Part shown: positions 7,442-17,000 of the stretch, piece after piece
Layout: the number at the start of each line of letters is the position of its first letter
Position numbering within the stretch: position 1 is the stretch's first letter
Assembly: GCA_016926235.1 (NCBI GenBank)
Contig: JAFGOZ010000499.1
Coordinates: forward strand, 1-19,810
Length of the DNA: 19,810 bases
Source of the DNA: Bacteroidales bacterium
Lineage (GTDB): Bacteria > Bacteroidota > Bacteroidia > Bacteroidales > UBA10428
Direction of reading: 5' to 3'
Program-made: the position numbers and the translations under genes
Notes under the pieces: model-generated
The model's input: only the letters and a program-made list of their open reading frames with translations
Database searches by the model: none
Told to the model about the DNA's origin: nothing

Positions 7442-8737
7442 ATGATACTTAACAAATTATTGATTGGATGTTTAGTAGTATTTACATCAGCATCATTGTC
7501 ATTTCTGTTACAAGATGATCAGGTAGTTGATAAAGCTGGTAATGTTAAGAAATCCAACTTCAGAAATAGCCTTTCAATTAGTCCTCATATTGGTGATATG
7601 TTTTCCAATGATTATACATATCAGGATGGAGATATTAAAGCGAGTAACATGGAAGAATTGCAAAAGTTATATATTGCAGCCGGGAGTACTGAGGTTTGGG
7701 CGCGAATTGCAACAAAAAACTCAAATGGAGGAGGTCATCAATCCTTGGGTGAATCAGACGGTATAGCTAAAGCCAGACTGGCAAAAAAGCTAAATCTGCC
7801 TTTTAATCCTGAACTCGGTCTTTGGGCTACTTATGGGGATGTGTCAGCAGGACAACCTTCACCAGATTTTTCCGATTTTCCAGAAATAAAAGTGCCGGCT
7901 GAATGGACTTCTTTAAGTTTGGATCAAATGCTTCCAATATTATATCAATACGGTGCGATTATGGCAAAAAAGATCCTTTCAACGGGTGTTAAAGTAAATA
8001 TCTGGGATTTAGGTAATGAGGTTGAATACGGAATTGCCGGCGTTGCTGTAAATCCTGGCAATGCGTCCTGGTACAAAGCTCCTGATGTTGTGGATCTGGA
8101 AATTGGTAAGTACAATATAAACCAGTTCTATTTATGGCCTTCCAGCAAGCTTATTCCCTGGTTACAACAGCACGTATGGATTTATGAGGCTCAAATATTG
8201 AAGGCAGTATCTGACGGAATAAAATCAGTCGATTCTGAGGCTAAATTTAGCACTCACATTAGCAGTATAGCTGCCGTGATAAATCGGGATATTCCATTAG
8301 CCTTTTTTAAAGCTATGAACGCCGGAGGATATTATCCTGATGAATTGGGACTGTCATATTATCCTACAATATATGAGAATAAGCGCAACAGGCTGGAGGA
8401 TTTTAAAACTCTTGCCAGGCAATTAAGGGATTCTCTGAATCGACCTGTTTTTGTTGCTGAGTTTGGGTATCCGGCTTCACAAATGAGCGGTCATTTTGAT
8501 TGGAATGCTGCAGTGGAAGGTTATCCCCTGACTCCTGATGGCCAGGCTAAATTTACACATGATCTCGTTTGCTGGGGAATCAATACAGGAGCATTATCCG
8601 GTATTCGTAATTACGGACCTGATTTCTTAAGCCCTGTTTGGGGTCCCATGTGTTTGTTTGAGCAAAAGGCTAAAACAGGTATTGCACGTCCTGCGTTGAA
8701 ATCAATTCAGTCTGCAGTTGAAACCTGCAGCAAATAG
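7442..8737 (+). CDS. Exported clan GH-A glycoside hydrolase, GH53-like (endo-beta-1,4-galactanase type)
   Basis: 431 residues with an N-terminal signal peptide (MILNKLLIGCLVVFTSASLS). Several segments recall family GH53: WDLGNEVEYG, where Glu193 follows Gly-Asn as the acid/base Glu of clan A does; LGLSYYP at 302-308, a GH53-like block; and VFVAEFGYP, where Glu340 would be the nucleophile. GH53 enzymes cut beta-1,4-galactan, such as side chains of rhamnogalacturonan I, and that would fit a rhamnose-directed PUL. The rest of the sequence is not plainly GH53, so another clan-A family or a new GH53 branch is possible. No lipobox is placed correctly, so it is probably periplasmic. ATG at 7442 was chosen because earlier in-frame ATGs (7385, 7391) lie within the hairpin and would add a poor signal sequence. 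The next gene starts 65 bp on. Confidence 0.65.
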   Translation: MILNKLLIGCLVVFTSASLSFLLQDDQVVDKAGNVKKSNFRNSLSISPHIGDMFSNDYTYQDGDIKASNMEELQKLYIAAGSTEVWARIATKNSNGGGHQSLGESDGIAKARLAKKLNLPFNPELGLWATYGDVSAGQPSPDFSDFPEIKVPAEWTSLSLDQMLPILYQYGAIMAKKILSTGVKVNIWDLGNEVEYGIAGVAVNPGNASWYKAPDVVDLEIGKYNINQFYLWPSSKLIPWLQQHVWIYEAQILKAVSDGIKSVDSEAKFSTHISSIAAVINRDIPLAFFKAMNAGGYYPDELGLSYYPTIYENKRNRLEDFKTLARQLRDSLNRPVFVAEFGYPASQMSGHFDWNAAVEGYPLTPDGQAKFTHDLVCWGINTGALSGIRNYGPDFLSPVWGPMCLFEQKAKTGIARPALKSIQSAVETCSK

Positions 8738-8802
8738 TTTATCACCTGCTTGGTATTTAGTATGACCTGATTGCTATTGTATTTAATAGTCAACTTTATA
8801 TT

Positions 8803-11520
8803 ATGCTAAAACACGTTCTTATATTTTTTCTGATAAGTTTAACCTGTTTCTTCACGCAAGGCCAAGTAAAGATTGACAGATTGCTGTGTGAAAACCGGAT
8901 AAACCCGGTTGGTATCGATAAAATCCAACCCCGTTTAGGCTGGATAATGACCTCCGATGTCCGTAACCTTAAGCAGACCGCCTATGAGATTCAGGTAGCC
9001 GATGATATTGCTTTCAGAAATCTGGTGTGGGGTACGGGTAAAACCTTATCGGGCCAGTCTGTTTATGTTCCCTATAGCGGAAAGCCCCTGGAATCGTCAA
9101 AAAAATATTACTGGCGGGTCAGGGTCTGGGATAATAAAGGTAAAGTTTCAAAATGGAGCAGCCAGGCATATTGGCAAATGGGATTATTAAATGAATCAAA
9201 TTGGAAGGCCAGATGGATACAGAGCGGTTTCAATGAGAACTTAACTCAGCCTGCACCAATGTTCAGAAAAGAATTTCCAGTGAAGAAGCCAATAAGTTCA
9301 GCAGTGGCATTTATTACATCTTATGGCTGGTATGAAGCTGAAATAAACGGGAAACGCGTTGTTGAAGATTATTTCACACCGGGTTGGACATCATATAAAA
9401 CCCGTCTTCAGTACCAGATGTATGATGTAACTTCTCTTCTAAAAACAGGGGACAATGCTGTTGGTGTTACGTTAGGCAATGGCTGGTACCGTGAGAAATA
9501 CCTGGGTGTTCCGGTGATGGCGCCACACGGTTTGTCGCTGTTGTTTCAGTTGGAAATAACCTATACGGATGGATCAACCGAACTGGTTGTCTCCGATGGT
9601 TCCTGGAAAACGTCCACCGGTCCTGTTTTGGCCAACAGTCTGTACCTCGGACAGGTATATGACGGGCGTTTGGAAAAAGACGGATGGACAATTGACGGTT
9701 ATGATGATTCTGAGTGGGCCATTGTAAAAGTGGCAGAAATAAGGTATAATAATTTAATTGCCACCAATAATGAGCCGGTAAGGAAGCATGAGACCTTTAA
9801 GCCCATAAAACTGATTATAACACCCAAAGGAGAAAAGGTGCTGGATTTTGGCCAGAATCTGGTTGGATGGGTTCAATTTAAGATAGCAGGGAAAGCCGGA
9901 GATATGATAACGGTTTCCCATGCCGAAGTACTTGATAAGGAAGGCAATTTCTATACAGAGAATTTAAGAACCTCAAAGGCCCAGGCAATATATTATTTAA
10001 AGGGTAAAAGCGAAGAAATACTTGAACCGGCTTTCTCTTTTTTTGGTTTCAGGTATATCCGGATCGAGGGTTATTCTGGAGATATTAATCCGGACAACTT
10101 TAAAGCAATAGCATTGTATTCCGATATGCAGACAACAGGAACATTCGAATGCTCGGATACATTGGTTAATCAGTTACAAAGTAATATTCTGTGGGGACAG
10201 AAAGGGAATTTCATTGATGTTCCAACAGATTGTCCCCAGAGAGATGAAAGAATAGGGTGGACCGGTGACGCACAGGTGTTCTCCGGAACAGCTGCATTTA
10301 ATATGAACGTACATAACTTCTTTGTAAAGTGGCTGAAAGATCTTCAAATAGCTCAGAAAAAGGATGGCGTAGTTCCCTGGGTAGTCCCGGATGTATTAAT
10401 ATACATGGGTGGGGCAACTTCAGGCTGGTCAGACGCGGTGACCGTTGTTCCCTGGAATATGTACCTGGCATATGGTGATAAGGAGATTCTGTCAGATATG
10501 TATGACAATATGAAATCATGGGTGGATTATATGACAAACAATAGCAGGGACCATCTTTTTACTATAAAGGGTACTCAATTTGGAGACTGGTTGTTTTATA
10601 GCCCTTCACCTGATGATTATGGCGTGGCCGCTGTTACCGATAAAGATTTGATCAGCCAGTGTTTTTACGCACATTCAACACAATTGCTTATAAATGCTGC
10701 TGAAGTTTTGAAAAAAGAAAATGATGTACAAAATTATACAGCGTTATTGACTCAAATTAAGGAAGCATTTCTTCATGAGTTTGTTACTCCTTCAGGAAGG
10801 CTTTTGTCGGGTACACAAACAGCTTATGTGCTTGCCCTGAACTTTGATATGCTTCCTGAAGAATTTCGTGCACAGGCGGCACAAAGACTTGCTGATAACG
10901 TAAAAAAGTATGACAATCATTTGACTACAGGTTTTCTTGGAACCCCTTATTTGACAAATGTATTATCACGTTTTGGATATACCGGTTTAGCCTATGCACT
11001 GTTATTCCAGAAGACATACCCATCGTGGCTATACCCGGTTACGAAAGGCGCCACAACAATCTGGGAAAGATGGGATGGTATTAAACCCGACGGTACCCTG
11101 CAAACCCCTTCGATGAATTCCTATAACCATTATTCCTATGGTGCCATAGGCGACTGGATGTACAAGGTGGTAGCGGGACTAAATACAGATGAAAAGCATC
11201 CGGGGTATAAAGTGATAAAGATTAAACCTTATATTGGAAAAGAATTGTCATTTGCAAAAGCTGAACTGGAAACTTACTATGGTAAGATAAAATCAGGCTG
11301 GAATATTGATAACGGGATTTTTACGCTCGATGTAGAAATTCCGGTCAACACAAAAGCTATCATATATGTGCCTGCAGCTGAATCAGCCCATGTCACAGAG
11401 AGTGGAAGGCAATTGCCCGGTGATGAAGAAATAGTTTCATTGGGTTATTCAAATGGTTATCATACATTCCTGACAGGTTCAGGCAATTATAAGTTCTCTA
11501 CTATTGCACAATCAGAATAA
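8803..11520 (+). CDS. GH78 alpha-L-rhamnosidase (canonical type)
   Basis: 905 residues, exported (signal peptide about 1-20, MLKHVLIFFLISLTCFFTQG). Domain order is that of classical Bacteroidota GH78 enzymes: an N-terminal fibronectin-like domain (about 22-128), the first beta-sandwich (about 135-300, KARWIQ then APMFRKEF and GWYEAEINGKRV), a second beta-domain (about 325-440), the (alpha/alpha)6 catalytic barrel (about 445-790) and a C-terminal beta-domain. The acid motif DCPQRDERIGWTGD is complete, with Glu482 as likely general acid, and the base motif TTIWERWDG is complete, with Glu755. It should release terminal alpha-L-rhamnose by inversion. Start ATG at 8803 gives the signal peptide directly. 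No lipobox, so periplasmic. It is the best conserved of the three rhamnosidase genes in this operon. Confidence 0.93.
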   Translation: MLKHVLIFFLISLTCFFTQGQVKIDRLLCENRINPVGIDKIQPRLGWIMTSDVRNLKQTAYEIQVADDIAFRNLVWGTGKTLSGQSVYVPYSGKPLESSKKYYWRVRVWDNKGKVSKWSSQAYWQMGLLNESNWKARWIQSGFNENLTQPAPMFRKEFPVKKPISSAVAFITSYGWYEAEINGKRVVEDYFTPGWTSYKTRLQYQMYDVTSLLKTGDNAVGVTLGNGWYREKYLGVPVMAPHGLSLLFQLEITYTDGSTELVVSDGSWKTSTGPVLANSLYLGQVYDGRLEKDGWTIDGYDDSEWAIVKVAEIRYNNLIATNNEPVRKHETFKPIKLIITPKGEKVLDFGQNLVGWVQFKIAGKAGDMITVSHAEVLDKEGNFYTENLRTSKAQAIYYLKGKSEEILEPAFSFFGFRYIRIEGYSGDINPDNFKAIALYSDMQTTGTFECSDTLVNQLQSNILWGQKGNFIDVPTDCPQRDERIGWTGDAQVFSGTAAFNMNVHNFFVKWLKDLQIAQKKDGVVPWVVPDVLIYMGGATSGWSDAVTVVPWNMYLAYGDKEILSDMYDNMKSWVDYMTNNSRDHLFTIKGTQFGDWLFYSPSPDDYGVAAVTDKDLISQCFYAHSTQLLINAAEVLKKENDVQNYTALLTQIKEAFLHEFVTPSGRLLSGTQTAYVLALNFDMLPEEFRAQAAQRLADNVKKYDNHLTTGFLGTPYLTNVLSRFGYTGLAYALLFQKTYPSWLYPVTKGATTIWERWDGIKPDGTLQTPSMNSYNHYSYGAIGDWMYKVVAGLNTDEKHPGYKVIKIKPYIGKELSFAKAELETYYGKIKSGWNIDNGIFTLDVEIPVNTKAIIYVPAAESAHVTESGRQLPGDEEIVSLGYSNGYHTFLTGSGNYKFSTIAQSE

Positions 11521-11564
11521 AACTATTGGCTTTCAGCTCTCAAATAACCTATATTAAAAACAAT

Positions 11565-13994
11565 ATGAACAACCTGAATATTTTGGATGTAAAGTTCCGG
11601 GGTGCTAAAAAATTCATTTTCCGGGTTATTATAATAGTTTTCATCATTACTCAGTCTGCAGTTACCGGGGCACAGCAATCCGAGGTCAAGTGGCAGGCAA
11701 ACTGGATAACTGTTCCGGGGATCAATAGAACAGAATATGGCATTTATCTGTTTCGAAAGACTTTCAACCTGGAGAGCGTTCCGGGTTCATTTCCCGTTTA
11801 TGTGTCGGCAGATAATCGTTATAAGCTCTATGTAAATGAAAAAATGATATCTACAGGTCCCTCCCGGTCCGACATCGATCATTGGAATTATGAAATTGTC
11901 AATTTGGCGCCATATCTTCGTCCAGGGCAAAACATTATTTCGGCAAAGGTTTGGAATGAGGGCATTTACCGCCCCGAATTACAAATTTCATTACAAACAG
12001 GATTTTTCCTGCAGGGCGCTGTAAAGGAATCTGAAATATTGAATACAGGGGAAACATGGAAATGTGTAAGGGACAGCAGTTACCAACCCGTCCAGGTAAG
12101 TGGTTACTTTGGGGAAGTAAGGGTTGCAGGATATTATGTTGCCGGTCCCGGTGAAAAGATAGACATGCATTTTCATATTAAAAATTTTGAAAAACTTTCC
12201 TTTGATGATAGTTCCTGGAAACATGCCGAAAATGTCTTCAGAAAGAGGGCCGGGTATTCTTTTTCTCCTGTGACAGTGAAGTCCTGGACATTGCAGCGAT
12301 CAATACTCCCAGCTTTGGAATTAACATATCAAAGGCTTGATAAACTCAGAAAGGCTGAAGGAATATCTGTAAAATCATCTTTCCCTGGTGAAAAAGCTGA
12401 TGTGAAAATTCCGGCTAATTCAAAAGTAACATTATTGCTGGATCAGTCATTTCTTACTAATGCATTTCCTACCCTTATTTTTAGCGGGGGTGAAAACAGT
12501 ATAATTACATTAACTTATGCTGAGTCATTGTATAAAGGGACAAGTAAGGGAAACCGAAACGAAATTGAGGGTAAAACCATGATAGGAAGAAAAGATTTTA
12601 TTATTTCTGACGGAACTGTCAATCAGAATTTTACATCTTTGGTTTATCGCACCTACCGATATATAGAGATTACGATTGAGACTAAGGAAGCACCTCTTAT
12701 TATTAACGATTTTTATGGGACTTTCACAGGTTATCCTTTTGTTAATAATGCATTTGTAAAATCCGGCAATCCTGAACTGGAAAGATTTATGGAAATAGGA
12801 TGGCGATCAGCAAGATTATGCGCTTATGATACTTATTTTGACTGTCCTTATTATGAACAATTGCAATACATTGGAGATACACGCATTCAGGCCCTTGTTT
12901 CATTGTATAATAGCGGAGATGACCGGTTGGTAAAAAATGCATTGAATCTGATGGACTATTCAAGGCAGTGCGACGGAGTGACCTTAAGCAGATATCCTAC
13001 AGCCTCTGAAAATCAGATAATTCCGCCCTTTTCATTGATTTATATTGGTATGTTGCATGACTACATGATGTATGGACCGGATTCTGAATTTGTTGCCGAC
13101 AAACTTTCAGGAGCCAGACTGGTAATGAATTATTTTATAGGGCTACAGGATAAAGACGGATCGTTGAAAAATGTTCCCAACTGGAATTTCACAGATTGGG
13201 CCACCGGACCGAATAAGGGATGGAATAGGGGCACTCCCCCAATGGGAAAGGATGGAAGTTCATCCATTATGGATTTTCAGCTTCTAATGGCTTTTCAGGC
13301 TGCTGCTGATTTGGAGAATAATTTAGGAAGGAAAGAATTTTCAGAATTATATAGCAAACTGGCTGAGGAGCTTTCAACAACCATATTAACGAAATACTGG
13401 GATTCATCAAGGAAATTATTTGCTGATACGCCTGAAAAAGATATGTACTCGCAACATGCCAATACTTTGGCAATTTTAACAGGCTTAGTCAAAGGGGATG
13501 AAGCACAGGCTTTGGGAAGATTGATAATTACAGATACCACGTTGACCGAATCATCGATTTATTTTAAATATTACCTGCACCAGGCATTGGTTAAAGCCGG
13601 ATTAGGTAATGATTATTTGAACTGGTTAGACATTTGGCGAAAAAATATTTCACTGGGACTGACTACCTGGGGTGAAGATTCGCAGGTTGAATCAACAAGG
13701 TCGGATTGCCATGCCTGGGGATCGAGTCCGAATATTGAATTCTTCAGGACTATTTTAGGAGTTGACAGTGATGCCCCTGGTTTTCGTAAGGTAAAAATTG
13801 AACCTAACCTGGGTACTATTACAAATATTAGCGGGGAGATGCCACATCCCAAAGGAAAGATATCAGTGAGTTATACATTAAAAAACAAAACCTGGGAAGT
13901 TGAAATAATTCTACCTGATAATGTCTCTGGTACCTTTATTTGGGAAAAGAAAGCTATAATACTAAATTCGGGTGTAAATCATTTTAAACTGTAA
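11565..13994 (+). CDS. GH78-like alpha-L-rhamnosidase-related protein (short, divergent type)
   Basis: About 809 residues from ATG 11565. An upstream in-frame TTG at 11526 was rejected because it adds residues before an otherwise normal signal peptide (FIFRVIIIVFIITQSAVTGA). It lacks the N-terminal fibronectin-like domain and opens directly with a beta-sandwich (VKWQANWITVP, YLFRKTFNL), then the six-hairpin barrel. The acid motif is DCPYYEQLQYIGD in place of DCPQRDERIGWTGD; Glu431 takes the place of the acid. The base region reads LTTWGED with Glu704, followed by RSDCHAW (712-718), as in one branch of rhamnosidase-like proteins. Both acidic residues remain, so it is probably active, but linkage or substrate may differ from the first enzyme. 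It starts 44 bp after the previous gene and ends 8 bp before the next. Confidence 0.82.
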   Translation: MNNLNILDVKFRGAKKFIFRVIIIVFIITQSAVTGAQQSEVKWQANWITVPGINRTEYGIYLFRKTFNLESVPGSFPVYVSADNRYKLYVNEKMISTGPSRSDIDHWNYEIVNLAPYLRPGQNIISAKVWNEGIYRPELQISLQTGFFLQGAVKESEILNTGETWKCVRDSSYQPVQVSGYFGEVRVAGYYVAGPGEKIDMHFHIKNFEKLSFDDSSWKHAENVFRKRAGYSFSPVTVKSWTLQRSILPALELTYQRLDKLRKAEGISVKSSFPGEKADVKIPANSKVTLLLDQSFLTNAFPTLIFSGGENSIITLTYAESLYKGTSKGNRNEIEGKTMIGRKDFIISDGTVNQNFTSLVYRTYRYIEITIETKEAPLIINDFYGTFTGYPFVNNAFVKSGNPELERFMEIGWRSARLCAYDTYFDCPYYEQLQYIGDTRIQALVSLYNSGDDRLVKNALNLMDYSRQCDGVTLSRYPTASENQIIPPFSLIYIGMLHDYMMYGPDSEFVADKLSGARLVMNYFIGLQDKDGSLKNVPNWNFTDWATGPNKGWNRGTPPMGKDGSSSIMDFQLLMAFQAAADLENNLGRKEFSELYSKLAEELSTTILTKYWDSSRKLFADTPEKDMYSQHANTLAILTGLVKGDEAQALGRLIITDTTLTESSIYFKYYLHQALVKAGLGNDYLNWLDIWRKNISLGLTTWGEDSQVESTRSDCHAWGSSPNIEFFRTILGVDSDAPGFRKVKIEPNLGTITNISGEMPHPKGKISVSYTLKNKTWEVEIILPDNVSGTFIWEKKAIILNSGVNHFKL

Positions 13995-14002
13995 ATCACC
14001 AC

Positions 14003-17000
14003 ATGAAAACAGTAAAACGTTTGCTGCTTGCTATTCTGGGCGTATGGTTCTTAGCTTCATCCGCGGCGGTCTATTCTAAAACAGTTCCCCAAAATCTTAC
14101 CGTTAATCTGAGAAAGAACCCCATAGGTATTGACAGCAGGCCTTGCTTTAGCTGGGACCCGCAGGTTCAAAAACAAACAGCATATCAGGTTCTTGTTGCT
14201 GAATCCATAAAGGAACTGGAGTCAGCAAAATGTGTGTGGAATAGTGGGAAAATTAACTCTTCTAACGATCTGCAGATTAATTATGAGGGACCGGCTTTAA
14301 AATCAGCAACCCGATATTATTGGCGCGTATTTGTCTGGGATGGGAAAGGTCAGAAATATGAAAGTGATATTTATTGGTGGGAAACAGGATTATTGAATAA
14401 TACGGATTGGGAGCCTGCAAAATGGATCAGTGGCCGTCATCCTCAGGATCATAACTGGCAGGATATGACAGCCACAATAAATTTCAGGATTACAGATACC
14501 ACAGCAGGTATAAATTTCTTTTTTCATGCTGAACCTGTTGGGAAAACATGGGGCGAAGCATATAGTTGGAAAATCAACGGAAATAAAGACGCCGGTATGG
14601 TTCAGCTTATGCTTAGTACCATTCATTACGCAGGAAATACAGGTGTTCCTGAACCTGCAGCCGGGGAGAATCCCGTTCAGTGGGGTGTTAACTATTTTGA
14701 TCCTCAAAGTGTGACCAACCCAATGAAAGTTGGAACCCGGAAAGTCGAAATCGAAACAATATCAGCTGATAAACTTGGCGAAATGAATTATGATAACCTT
14801 CTGACTACAGATCATGAGCTTAAAGTAAAAATTGCCGGTGCAAATATCACTACCTGGATAGACGGAATACAGGTGGATCAGCGAACATTATCGGGTGACC
14901 AGTTAAGAAAAAATGGCAGCATCGGCTTTGAGTCGGGTTCCCATGCAATAGTCAGGAATGTAAAGGTTGAAGTACCTGAAAATACTGATGGGAAAGGTTC
15001 TCGAAATGGATTCTTTACAGACTTTTATGGCGGGTTTAACCCTTTTGAAGACGGGATTGTAAACTGGACAGGTATTCATGGAAATCAAAATACCGATGGC
15101 CTTAAATTAACCAAAGGCAAAGGCATTATGCTTCCTATATCGAACCCTGCCCCTATTATCCGGAAAGAATTCAGGACTTCTTTAAGTTCTGTAAAATCAG
15201 CCAGATTGTATATAACAGGCGGAAGCTATCCGAAAGTTACTGTTAATGGATTTTCCGTTACTATCGATGGTGAATTGCCCGATCAGTATGGTCATAATAT
15301 TCCACATTTAACGCCGGATGATGGTCAAAGTGAATCATTTATTCTTTATAACACTTTTGATGTAACGAAATTAATAAAGGCCGGGGGATATAATGTAATA
15401 GCTGCAGAACTTGGCCGGGGTTGGACAGGGGTTACTGTGCCCAGTGAATGGTATTGGAATTTAATACCTGCGCATTCGGACCCCAGGACAAAGGCCAGAT
15501 TAATAATAACACATGAAGATGGGACACAGGAAATCGTTGTTTCAGATGATTCCTGGAAAACGACCGATGGGCCTGTAATTTTTAATTCTGTTCATACAGG
15601 GGATAAATATGATGCCAGAAAAGCTAAAGAACTTGGGAACTGGAAGATTACCGGTTACGATGACAGTAAGTGGCGCAATGTAACCATAATGAACCCTATG
15701 GGCAGTTATTATGGAACAGGCAGGTATAACGGATTGGTACCGGCAACAGGAAAATTGACTGAAGGCTTTATAGAATCAAAACTTAAAGCAATGGAAAATG
15801 AACCTATTATGGTTCGTGAAATTATGAAACCTGTTGAGATTTTGGAAACCTATCCCGGATCAAAAGTTTATTTATTCAAATTCAGTCAGATGCACACAGG
15901 TTGGTTGAAACTCCACCTTACCAATATTAAGCCCGAATATGCTGGTCTGACGCTTCGGATGCGTGGTGATAACATAATTAAGGGGAAAGGCACACCGGAT
16001 GATCCGTATACTTTATCGGACAGCAAACAATACATCGCCGGATCAATACAAACAGATTATTATATTTTATCGGACGAGCCCGAACAAACATGGTCACCGG
16101 ATTTTCATTATAACGGACAGGGCGGAATTGAAGTATACGGCCTGTACAATATTCTTGGAAGGGAACCTGATATGGAACAGGATGCTGATCTGATTGTGGC
16201 GGAAATAGCTTCGTCCGGATTTCAGTTTAATAGTGTGGTAACCAGTAACAATTTATTAAACCAGATTTTTTCGTTATGCCAATGGACCATGTTGAATAAT
16301 GCACACGGACATCCTACGGATACGCCCAGTAGGGAGAAAAATGGCTGGACAGGTGATGGCTGGGCCGATTCGGAGGCCTGGATGAATAATTTTGATGTCA
16401 GCCAGTTTTACAGGCTATGGGTCAGGGATATGGCTGCCGGTATGAACCCCGAAGGAGATTTAAATGTTGTAATGCCAGGCCCCCGTGCGTATGGATTCGA
16501 TAATACCCCCGGATGGAATATGGCCAACGGCGCTGTTCCTGCCTGGGATCATGCCTTTTTTGAGGTACCATTAGACTTATATCGGTATTATGGTGATGAA
16601 ACCATTCTTGAGGAAATTTACCCAATGCAGGAAAAATTTATGGAATACTATTCAGGACGTTTTACCAAAGAAAACAATTTTACGTATAGCAATATGTTTT
16701 TGGGCGAATACGCATCCGGAACCTTACCTCCAGGGAGTACGCAAAATATTAATCACCAGTTATATTTCCGGATGGCCAGCTATTTGGCAAAGATTTCCTC
16801 CATGCTAGGATATGAGGAAAAAGCAAAAAAATACCAGTCCTTAGCCAATGAAGTTCTGAAAGTTTTTGTCCGTTTATATTGGGATGAAAGCACACACTCA
16901 TTTCAGAAAGGGAATAGTGGAAACCTTGAAACAGAACAGATTTTGGCTGTTGCATATGATATGGTTCCGGGAAATGATCTACCTGAAGATGATCCGAGAT

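Noticed and set aside
11526..11564. TTG start for the second rhamnosidase-like protein
   Set aside because: ATG at 11565 gives a better exported N-terminus; the extension has no supporting feature.
14390..14707. 105-residue antisense ORF within the third rhamnosidase gene
   Set aside because: It is opposite a well-supported coding frame, with no motif, no promoter and a composition typical of a shadow frame.
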